The notes under the pieces: model-generated
Told to the model about the DNA's origin: nothing
Database searches by the model: none
Seen by the model: only the letters and a program-made list of their open reading frames with translations
Part shown: in pieces, positions 8,981 through 16,619 of the stretch
How the letters are laid out: every line of letters starts with the position of its first letter
Numbering within the stretch: the stretch's first letter is position 1
Program-made: the position numbers and the translations under genes
DNA from: JAEUHM01 sp964538625
Lineage (GTDB): Bacteria > Verrucomicrobiota > Verrucomicrobiia > Verrucomicrobiales > Verrucomicrobiaceae
Direction of reading: 5' to 3'
DNA: 64,000 nucleotides
Assembly: GCA_964538625.1 (NCBI GenBank)
Contig: CAZIGH010000020.1
Span: forward strand, 1-64,000

Positions 8981-11518
8981 ATGAACGTTTTTTTGAAAAC
9001 ATGTCTGCTGGCCTTCATGGGCAGCGCCTTTGTCCAGGCCCAGAGCCCCGGGGTAAACCTCGCCGTGAGTCCCAATCCCTTTCAGGCAGGTCAGGTGGCC
9101 GCCCTCGTGCTTACCTTGGACAATCTGAACATCGGTGCCACACCCGTGTTGCAGCTCCCACCGCAGCTCCAGGTGGCCGGTGGAGTCCAAAGACAGAACC
9201 AGTTCCAGTTCTCCAATGGCGTACAGTCCACTCGGGAAACCATCATCTACCCCATCACCGCCACCGAAGCAGGGGAGTTCAAGATCGAGTCCCAGGCACT
9301 GGATTCCGGAGGCCAAGTAGTCGTGCCAGAAGTCGTGGTCAAGGTAGTCCCGGCAGGTCAGATGCTCGCCCAGGATGATGACGCCATCGATCCACTAGCG
9401 CCGTTGCTTCAGTTGCAAATGGGCAAGACAGAGTTCTACGTGGGCGAGCTGGTTCCCGTGAGCGCCACGCTTTTCATCCCCAGACGCACCCAACTGGAGC
9501 GGCCCGGGCTGGTGGACATCCAGAAAGATGGCTTTGCCATTCAACGCTTTCCGCAGGGAGCAGAGCAGGCCATGCAAACCGTTGGCGGGTTGCCCTACGT
9601 CACCTACACCTACCGCAGCACTCTCTCTGCATTAAAGGCGGGCAAGCTCAAGGTCGGACCTGCCAGCATGGAGATCATCTACCACGTCCCCATAGGCGGC
9701 CGCAACTCGCAGGGGTTCGGCATCTTTGGCATGATGCAGACCGAGCAGCGGCGCGTAGTGGTGCCCGCGCCCGAAGTACCGGTGAATGTGCTCCCCCTGC
9801 CTGCGGAAGGCCGACCGGCCAGCTTCACGGGAGCCGTGGGGCAGTTCACGCTCAACGCTACCACCACAATCAAAGAGGCCGCAGTGGGCGAACCCATACC
9901 AGTGGATCTGAGCATCGAAGGGCAGGGGAACTTTGATTCCATTCTGGCGCCCGCACCCATCCAGACCAAGGGCTGGAAGCTCTTCCCCGCCCGCCGCTAT
10001 ACCGTAGGAGACGAGAATGCCAACACACGTGATCTGATGAACCAGCGTATTGGCTTTGCCATGGTCCTTGTGCCGCAGGAAGTCCTCTCCGAAGTCCCGC
10101 CATTTGAGTTTTCCTACTTCAACCCCGAGACCAAAAAGTACGTCTCCATGCGCAGCAATGCCATCCCCGTCACCATCAAGCCCAGCCAGCAGGTGTCCGG
10201 ACAGGAAACGGGTGCAGAAAGCGCTGCCAGCATTCAGACCTCACCTGCGGCGGCAACCCCACCGCCACCAGTGGCGGCAGCCCTCACCGACATCGTTACC
10301 ACCCTGCCCGCGCAGGCTCGCTGGGCACCCGCACTGCCTGTCATTCTTGAAGACAGACGCTTCATCGCCGTCAATGCCGTGCTCGCAGCCGGGTTCCTAG
10401 CGCTTGTCGGCTGGCTGCTTCTTCAGCGCTGGCGCTCGGTTCCGGTGAATTTGGAAGCCAAGCGCCGGGCTGAGCTGCTCGCCTCGCTGTCGGAGAACAG
10501 CATCTCACGGCGTGAGTTCTACCGGCGTGTAGCACAGTTGCTTCAGGAAGCAGGGCTAGATGGCGGCACCGAGAAGCAGGAGATAGCTGCGTTGTGGAAA
10601 GAGTATGAAGTCACAGGGTTCACAGCTTCTCAAAATGATCAGCCCCTGAGCGCCGTGGAGCGCACCGCAGTGATGGATGTGCTCAAGCACGTGACCGCAG
10701 CCAGGGCCCAAACCAGCGCCACGCGTTCAGCCATGAGTAGAGGTGGTGCGCTTGCCTGTATCCTGCTTGCCGGGGCTGTCAGCCAGTCACGCGCAGAACT
10801 GAGCCCAGATGAACAGTTCGAGGCCGCAGCCGCAGCGCTGGACAAGAAAAACTACGTCGCCGTCAGGCAGGTGGTGGACAGCCTTGCCAAGGAAGGAAAA
10901 ATCAGCCCCGAGCTGTTTCAACTCGCCGGCCACGCCGCCTACCGCGAAGGGCAGCCCGGTCTTGCCGCCATGTGGTACCAGCGCGCTCAACTCTTTCCGC
11001 GTCCATCGGTGGAGCTTCGGCAAAACCTTCGCCACATCGCTCAGAGCATCCGAGTGCTCGCACCGGCTCGAAATGAGGAACTGCTGGCGTTTGCACTCTG
11101 GTTCAGCCGCAACGAGTGGGCGCTCATCACGTCCATTGGTGGTTGGCTGGCGCTCTTCAGCGTGGTCATCTTGTCCATCGGAGCTCGGGGTCCAGTAGCA
11201 CTCGGCGTCACTGCCACACTTCTCCTGGGGCTGTTTGCAGCCGGCGCGGGCAGCGTGGGCTTGATGTCCCGCCCAAGCTATGAGGACATCCAGGACCTCG
11301 CCTTTGTCATCAAACCCAAGTCCCAGTTGCACACCGCAGCAGCCGTCATCTCAGGCCAGGTCATTGCCACACCAGAGGGCTCCGTCTTGCGGCGCCTGGA
11401 AGAACGTGGCACCTGGACCTACGCCGAGGCCAACGATGGAGAGGAGAAGCTGCGCGGCTGGATCCCCTCTGACTCACTCGTCGCCTTCTGGCCCTACGAT
11501 CCACGGCTACTGCCGTGA
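8981..11518 (+). CDS. batD: BatD-BatE fusion: oxygen-tolerance protein with TPR and SH3-like tail
   Basis: This 845-residue protein appears to fuse BatD and BatE. It begins with a signal peptide (MNVFLKTCLLAFMGSAFVQA) and beta-rich BatD repeats (for example FQAGQVAALVLTLDN and VGELVPVSATLFIPRR). A transmembrane helix lies near residues 466-485, followed by a short cytoplasmic helical domain to about 580. At Met585 (nt 10733) a second signal-like segment starts (GGALACILLAGAVSQSRA). TPR-like helices follow, then two transmembrane helices at about 711-763 and a bacterial SH3-like tail ending in LRGWIPSDSLVAFWP, which is the BatE layout. No stop codon separates the halves. Internal initiation at 10733 would give a free 261-residue BatE. 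The ATG at 8957 is a weaker alternative start. Confidence 0.88.
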   Translation: MNVFLKTCLLAFMGSAFVQAQSPGVNLAVSPNPFQAGQVAALVLTLDNLNIGATPVLQLPPQLQVAGGVQRQNQFQFSNGVQSTRETIIYPITATEAGEFKIESQALDSGGQVVVPEVVVKVVPAGQMLAQDDDAIDPLAPLLQLQMGKTEFYVGELVPVSATLFIPRRTQLERPGLVDIQKDGFAIQRFPQGAEQAMQTVGGLPYVTYTYRSTLSALKAGKLKVGPASMEIIYHVPIGGRNSQGFGIFGMMQTEQRRVVVPAPEVPVNVLPLPAEGRPASFTGAVGQFTLNATTTIKEAAVGEPIPVDLSIEGQGNFDSILAPAPIQTKGWKLFPARRYTVGDENANTRDLMNQRIGFAMVLVPQEVLSEVPPFEFSYFNPETKKYVSMRSNAIPVTIKPSQQVSGQETGAESAASIQTSPAAATPPPPVAAALTDIVTTLPAQARWAPALPVILEDRRFIAVNAVLAAGFLALVGWLLLQRWRSVPVNLEAKRRAELLASLSENSISRREFYRRVAQLLQEAGLDGGTEKQEIAALWKEYEVTGFTASQNDQPLSAVERTAVMDVLKHVTAARAQTSATRSAMSRGGALACILLAGAVSQSRAELSPDEQFEAAAAALDKKNYVAVRQVVDSLAKEGKISPELFQLAGHAAYREGQPGLAAMWYQRAQLFPRPSVELRQNLRHIAQSIRVLAPARNEELLAFALWFSRNEWALITSIGGWLALFSVVILSIGARGPVALGVTATLLLGLFAAGAGSVGLMSRPSYEDIQDLAFVIKPKSQLHTAAAVISGQVIATPEGSVLRRLEERGTWTYAEANDGEEKLRGWIPSDSLVAFWPYDPRLLP

Positions 11519-11528
11519 CTCCAGAGCG

Positions 11529-12539
11529 CTATCTCCTCCGCCGCATCCTTGGCGGGCGTTCGCTCAGATCGCGGCTTGCCGTCTCCAGGATACGGCGCTC
11601 CGCTTCCGTCAGGCTGCTCATCCCCTCGCGGTTGATCTTGTCCAGCACCGCGTCCACGTCCTCTATTCCTGGCAGATCACTCTGTCCCGGTGCCTCCCGC
11701 TTGCGGCGAATAGCATCGTGATCCATCTCCGGAGTGGCGGCCCTGAGCCGCCGCATCCGCGCCACGGGACGCGGAGAGCCGCGGCGCTGCGGAGACGGCT
11801 GCTGGTGCCACAGCTGCGCGTAAGTCATCGGCTGTCCGCCATAACCCAACAGCCGGACGAAGTACCAGCCAAACAACGCCCCGCCAATGTGAGCGAAGTA
11901 AGCATTCCCGCCCCAAAGACTGTCCGCCCACCCAAAGAACAGCGCACTCACTCCGAGTAAGAACTCCAGCACCAGAATGCCTACCGCCAGCGTCCAGAGA
12001 CGCAGATTGACCGGAATGATGAAGTAGAGCATCAGCGTGGCGCGTTCCTGTGGCAGCATGGCCGCCAGAGCAAATCCTGTTGCGCAGGCACATGCCGAAG
12101 CGCCGATGATGGGGGTGGACGTGTTCCCGCTCACTCCCGCGTCGATCGCCATCTGCAGCGCCACGCCCACCAGTCCGCCCAGGAAATAGACTTGCACCAG
12201 CGCCTTCGCGCCCAGCAGCATCATCACCCGGCTGCCTGCGAACCAGATTAGCAGCAGGTTGCCTATCAAGTGCAAAGGGCTGGCGTGAAGAAACATGTGA
12301 GTAAAGGCCGTCCAAAATCTCCCCTCCGCCAGAGCTGCCAAGCTCACTCCGCCCCAAGCCACGATCCGCTCCTGACCAGTGGTCCCCGGCTGGGACTCGG
12401 TGAAAAGATCCACCACACTCTCGCCAAAAAAGAACAGCAGCACATTGAGCGCTACAATGACATGTAGCACGTTCACCTGATCCCAGAACGTAACCTTCCG
12501 TTCGTCAGGCGCTCTCATGTAGTCTCGGTCTTCCACCAT
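11529..12539 (-). CDS. Rhomboid-family intramembrane serine protease with DUF6576-like tail
   Basis: This 336-residue protein is a rhomboid protease. It has six or more transmembrane helices, HLIGNLLLIWFAG in the HxxxN helix, catalytic Ser148 in GASA (usually GASG), and catalytic His217 in AHIGGALFGW. After the membrane domain comes a basic linker. Near the C terminus is a helical motif (LDKINREGMSSLTEAERRIL) of the DUF6576 type found on other rhomboids of this phylum. The start at 12539 (MVEDRDYMR) is preferred over 12623 because the upstream residues have no rhomboid character; 12518 is also possible. It converges on the BatD-E gene with only 10 bp between stops. Its substrates are unknown. 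Confidence 0.87.
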   Translation of the reverse strand: MVEDRDYMRAPDERKVTFWDQVNVLHVIVALNVLLFFFGESVVDLFTESQPGTTGQERIVAWGGVSLAALAEGRFWTAFTHMFLHASPLHLIGNLLLIWFAGSRVMMLLGAKALVQVYFLGGLVGVALQMAIDAGVSGNTSTPIIGASACACATGFALAAMLPQERATLMLYFIIPVNLRLWTLAVGILVLEFLLGVSALFFGWADSLWGGNAYFAHIGGALFGWYFVRLLGYGGQPMTYAQLWHQQPSPQRRGSPRPVARMRRLRAATPEMDHDAIRRKREAPGQSDLPGIEDVDAVLDKINREGMSSLTEAERRILETASRDLSERPPRMRRRR

Positions 12540-12683
12540 CGCGGAACAATGGTGCCCTGCTTCCGGGAAAAGTCCAGACCGGACCCTTCCCCATTGACGC
12601 CCTTGACAGCTGCGGCTAGACACTCCGGCGAAAGGTGTAAAACCTGACTTTCCGCATCACCAAAAAGCCTCCTCAGCCAGACC

Positions 12684-13307
12684 ATGCTCCGCCATCTGTT
12701 CCCACGCGTCGCCCTCTCTCTCCTCGCTGTCATCGGGCTCATCACTCCCGATCTCGCTGCCTCCAACCTCCCACTCACGCATCCCACCGCCGAACTGGTG
12801 AACCAGTACTTTCGCCACGTCGTCAACGAGGACTGGAAGGCAGCGGCAGCCATGCTCAAGCCCGCCTCCATCGAGCGCAAAAAGCGCCGCATGATTGAGA
12901 TCATCAAACGCACCCGCACCATTAGCGAAGAGACAGAAATGCTCGCGCGTCTCGGAGTGAAGGACATCCGGGATGTGGAGGCCATGACAGTGGAGGAATT
13001 CTACGCTGCGGAGCGGAAAGGTCTCAGTGATCGCAGCGATGCCACCAGCGACGCCATCCGCAAACAGAAGCAGGAAAGCCTCAAAGTGAACGTGCTTGGC
13101 ATCATCGGAGAGAACAAAGACACCATAGCCCATCTCGCCGTACGCACCAGCCAGCAGGTTCTCGACCAGCAGATAGACGAGCTCATCTTCCTCTCCTTCG
13201 AGCAGGATCCCACCGACCCGAAGAAGTGGTACATCGTGCCCGACATGCAGCTCCCGGTGAACACACCGCTTGCCGAGAAAGCGAAGGCTGAGGAGGAGAA
13301 AAAGTAG
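12684..13307 (+). CDS. Secreted protein of unknown function
   Basis: I do not recognise a family for this 207-residue protein. It has a clear N-terminal signal peptide (about residues 1-26, ending LITPDLAAS). The mature part begins with an alpha-helical segment (TAELVNQYFRHVVNEDWKAA) that resembles the start of NTF2-like or DUF4878-like stress proteins. The middle is helical and Lys/Glu-rich, and the C-terminal strand region ends in DPKKWYIVPDMQLP, followed by a charged AEEEKK tail. The WYIV strand near the end fits a small periplasmic lumazine/NTF2-like fold, but this is tentative. A strong intrinsic terminator follows 15 bp after the stop. It is divergent from the rhomboid gene. Confidence 0.7.
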   Translation: MLRHLFPRVALSLLAVIGLITPDLAASNLPLTHPTAELVNQYFRHVVNEDWKAAAAMLKPASIERKKRRMIEIIKRTRTISEETEMLARLGVKDIRDVEAMTVEEFYAAERKGLSDRSDATSDAIRKQKQESLKVNVLGIIGENKDTIAHLAVRTSQQVLDQQIDELIFLSFEQDPTDPKKWYIVPDMQLPVNTPLAEKAKAEEEKK

Positions 13308-13322
13308 CCCTTTTGTCCGCCT

Positions 13323-13352
13323 AAAAACCGGAGCCTTCCGCTCCGGTTTTTT
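13323..13352 (+). terminator. Intrinsic terminator after the secreted protein gene
   Basis: An 8-bp perfect stem (ACCGGAGC at 13327-13334 pairing with GCTCCGGT at 13340-13347) has a 5-nt CTTCC loop and is followed by a run of T residues to 13352. A-residues before the stem could extend the pairing with the T run and give some terminator activity on the other strand. It separates the 12684-13307 gene from gyrB. Confidence 0.9.
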
Positions 13353-13422
13353 CGTGCTTACGCAGCCCGTTTTGGCCACCTCAAAACGGCACCAGAAAAC
13401 TCGCTGAAACTCCACATTTTCC

Positions 13423-13450
13423 TTGGAATCCAGGCACTGCTCTCTATGCT
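13423..13450 (+). promoter_or_regulatory. Candidate sigma-70 promoter upstream of gyrB
   Basis: A TTGGAA box (13423-13428) and a TATGCT box (13445-13450) are separated by 16 bp. They lie about 100 bp upstream of the gyrB start and after the preceding terminator. The match is moderate and was found by eye only. Confidence 0.3.
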
Positions 13451-13553
13451 CGAAAGGCTGTCTGGAAGCGCGGTTCTGAGAGAGACAAATCGCCCTGGTT
13501 GAGGGTGCTCAGAACCCACTATTTCCTTTCGGCACCGCCCCTTTCCGCCGCCC

Positions 13554-16163
13554 ATGTCAGAAGAGAACCAAGACTTGCCCCACACCACTCACGTAGCCTC
13601 AGATCAAGCTTACGGAGCCAGCCAGATTCAGCACCTCGAGGGCCTCAAGGCCGTCCGCATGAGGCCCGGCATGTACATCGGTGAAACCGATGAGCGCGGC
13701 CTGCACCACTGCGTCTTTGAAGTCGTGGACAACTCCATCGACGAGCACCTCGCCGGTTACTGCAAGAACATCTGGATCACCATCCACTCCGACGGCTCTT
13801 TGAGCGTGGAGGACGACGGGCGCGGCATCCCCGTGGAGATGCACCCCAAGGGCATGCCCACCGTGGAGCTGGTGCTCACCAATCTCCATGCTGGGGGCAA
13901 GTTTGGCGACGGCGCTTACGAGTTCTCCGGCGGCCTCCACGGTGTCGGGGCCAAGTGCGTCAACGCCCTCTCAGACTGGTTCCAGTGTGAAGTCTATCGC
14001 GATGGGAAAGTGCATGCCATCGGCTTCGAGCGTGGCATCACCAAACAGCCACTCAAAGTGCTTGGCGACCTGGATGACCCTACCCGCACCGGCACCAAGA
14101 TCACCTTCTTTCCGGACGCCACCATCTTCACCACCACCACCACCTTCTCCTTCGACCGGCTTCGCGCGAGACTCCGAGAACTCGCCTTCCTCAATCCCGG
14201 CATCACCATCACCCTCACGGATGAACGCGGAGAGGAACCACGCACCGAAAAGCTCATCTACGCAGACGGAGTGAAGGAGTTCGTCAACGAACTCGCTCAG
14301 GACAAGGACCGCGTTCACCCCGAGCCAATCGTCCTCGCAGGGCGGCGGGAAGTGGTGCTGGAAGACAAAAAGAAGTTCATCCTCGTGGACTGCGTGCTTC
14401 AGTACAACAAAAGTCTCGGTGAGCAGACGCTCTGTTTCGCCAACGCCATCCCGAATACCGACTTCGGCACCCATTATACCGGCTTGAAAACCGCCCTCAC
14501 CAGAGCGGTGAAAAAATACATTACCGACCACCCCGACGTGTATGGTGAGAAAGGCAAGACCAAGGCACCCATCAAGGAAAAAGCCAAATGGCCGGAGCTA
14601 GACATCGACAGTGACGACTGCCGTGAGGGCCTGACCTGCGTGCTGAGCATCAAGCACCCACATCCCCGGTTCAACTCCCAGACCAAGGTCAAGCTCGTCA
14701 ATGGGGAAGTGGAAGGCGTCGTTAGTTCCGTCGTTTACGAAGGCCTGCTGCACCACTTCGACCACCATCCCGACACGGCAAAGGCCATCGTCGAAAACAT
14801 CATTATCGCAGCCAAGTCCCGCCTCGCTGCTGCCCGCGCACGCGAAGCCATTCGCAAGGACGCCATGTCCAGCGGTGGTCTGCCAGGCAAGCTCGCAGAC
14901 TGCTCCGAGCGCGACCCACGTAAAACCGAGCTCTTCATCGTCGAAGGTGACTCTGCCGGCGGCTCCGCAAAAATGGGCCGCAACCGCAACAACCAAGCCA
15001 TCCTCCCGCTGCGCGGAAAGCTCATCAATACCGAGAAGGCCCGTCTGGACAAGGTACTCGCCAACAAGGAAATTCAGACCATGATCACAGCCATAGGCAC
15101 CGGCATTGGCGGTTCCACTGAGCGAAATCGGGAAAAGGGTGAGGACCAGATTGAAGGCAGCTTCAACATCGAAAAGCTGCGCTACCACAAAATCATCATC
15201 ATGACGGACGCCGACGTGGACGGTAGTCACATCCGCACCCTGTTGCTCACCTTCTTCTTCCGGCAAATGCCCGAGCTGGTGAAGAATGGCCACATTTATG
15301 TAGCTCAGCCTCCGCTGTATCAAGTCACCCGCAAGAAGCGTGAGGAATACGTGCAGAACGATGAAGAGCTGGAGCGCATCCTTCTGGATCTTGGTTCCGG
15401 TGAGGTCCATCTGCGCCACGTCGAGGACGGCACCCGAGTCGAGTCCGAGAAACTCAAACAGATTCTCGATCTACTCGTTCCAGTGGCCAGGTTCGCCGAC
15501 ATCATCCGCCGTCACGGAGCCGACTTTGAAACCTACCTCCTTTCAAGGGACACCAGCACCGGCGAGCTGCCACACTACCTCGTCATCATCCGAGAAGGCA
15601 ACGACGCAAAAGTGCACTACCTGCTTGATCGCGATGCGCTTGCCAACTTTGCCCGGGAGAATCATGACCTCCACCTCTTCGGCAAGCCAGAGACGGATGG
15701 CATAAACGGCACCACTCCCAAACAGACCCGCCGGGCGCGCCTCATCGAGATTCATGAAGCGCATGGCATGAAAGCCCGCTTCCAGCAAATTGAGGCACTC
15801 GGCCTGCACATGGATCACTTCAGCAGCCAGGACAAACCCCTGTTTGAAGTCATCGAGGGGGATGGTGACAATCCCCGCTGCCACCCCGTCTTCAGCATTC
15901 CCGGCATCCTGGAAACTGTCATGGAGATCGGCAAGCGCGGCATGGAGATCAAGCGCTTCAAAGGCCTGGGTGAAATGAATGCCAAGCAACTCTTCGAGAC
16001 CACCATGGACCCGAACAAGCGCACCCTGCTTCAGATCAAGCTTGATGAGTCCAATGCCCATGAAGCCGAAAAAATCTTCACCATCCTCATGGGAGACGTC
16101 GTGGAACCCCGGAAACATTTCATCGAGGAAAATGCCCTAAACGTGAGGAACCTGGACGTGTAA
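13554..16163 (+). CDS. gyrB: DNA gyrase subunit B
   Basis: This 869-residue protein is the ATPase subunit of DNA gyrase, which introduces negative supercoils together with GyrA. The GHKL ATPase shows VDNSIDEHLAG, DDGRGIPV and the GGLHGVGAKCVNALS lid. The TOPRIM domain has EGDSAGGSAKMGR (E464, D466) and the metal-binding DADVDGSHI (D552, D554, D556). The C-terminal IKRFKGLGEMNAKQLFETTM is the usual GyrB tail. It is about 60 residues longer than the E. coli enzyme, with extra sequence between TOPRIM and the tail (around VRFADIIRRHGADFETYLLS). gyrA follows on the same strand after 456 bp. The start follows a long T/C-rich leader without an obvious ribosome binding site. Confidence 0.98.
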   Translation: MSEENQDLPHTTHVASDQAYGASQIQHLEGLKAVRMRPGMYIGETDERGLHHCVFEVVDNSIDEHLAGYCKNIWITIHSDGSLSVEDDGRGIPVEMHPKGMPTVELVLTNLHAGGKFGDGAYEFSGGLHGVGAKCVNALSDWFQCEVYRDGKVHAIGFERGITKQPLKVLGDLDDPTRTGTKITFFPDATIFTTTTTFSFDRLRARLRELAFLNPGITITLTDERGEEPRTEKLIYADGVKEFVNELAQDKDRVHPEPIVLAGRREVVLEDKKKFILVDCVLQYNKSLGEQTLCFANAIPNTDFGTHYTGLKTALTRAVKKYITDHPDVYGEKGKTKAPIKEKAKWPELDIDSDDCREGLTCVLSIKHPHPRFNSQTKVKLVNGEVEGVVSSVVYEGLLHHFDHHPDTAKAIVENIIIAAKSRLAAARAREAIRKDAMSSGGLPGKLADCSERDPRKTELFIVEGDSAGGSAKMGRNRNNQAILPLRGKLINTEKARLDKVLANKEIQTMITAIGTGIGGSTERNREKGEDQIEGSFNIEKLRYHKIIIMTDADVDGSHIRTLLLTFFFRQMPELVKNGHIYVAQPPLYQVTRKKREEYVQNDEELERILLDLGSGEVHLRHVEDGTRVESEKLKQILDLLVPVARFADIIRRHGADFETYLLSRDTSTGELPHYLVIIREGNDAKVHYLLDRDALANFARENHDLHLFGKPETDGINGTTPKQTRRARLIEIHEAHGMKARFQQIEALGLHMDHFSSQDKPLFEVIEGDGDNPRCHPVFSIPGILETVMEIGKRGMEIKRFKGLGEMNAKQLFETTMDPNKRTLLQIKLDESNAHEAEKIFTILMGDVVEPRKHFIEENALNVRNLDV

Positions 16164-16619
16164 GAAACGCTTGATGCCGAAGGGTTGAAGCTTCAGAAAC
16201 GAATGCCGGAACATCGCCACACCAACGCACGGCACATGACGCAAGCTGTCCAAGGCAGCTCCCGCCCATTTCCGCCAAAGCAGCGCCCTGACTTCCGAAT
16301 CAGCACACCACGCACGTCTGCGCAGAATGCCAAACACTCAAGCCCTACCTGTGAACGCGGATCCGAACCTGATTCGTCGATTGTATCCAACCCGTCACGC
16401 AAGGTTCAAACGAATCGCATCCGTCGCCACGACCGCACTGACTGCAAACATAGGAGCTGGCACAGTGGACCTGACTTCACCGCCCTGGCCAGTTTCATCA
16501 CACAGCTAGCATCCGCAAATCTCCCCCCATCCCCATACCGGCAAACTGCGCCAGAGTTCTAGTCTTGCGCATCTGGCACCATCCTAAGCCACAGGCCTCA
16601 AGCTCCAAGCCTCTCCTCC
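16164..16619. other. Intergenic stretch between gyrB and gyrA
   Basis: These 456 bp hold no gene I can support. The open frames here (for example 16185-16562) have no recognisable protein features, and their composition looks like unselected C-rich DNA. I see no terminator with a T tract and no clear promoter, although a gyrA promoter probably lies in the last 150 bp. Confidence 0.6.

Noticed and set aside
16185..16562. 125-residue frame between gyrB and gyrA
   Set aside because: No signal, domain or ribosome binding site; composition is that of the surrounding non-coding DNA.
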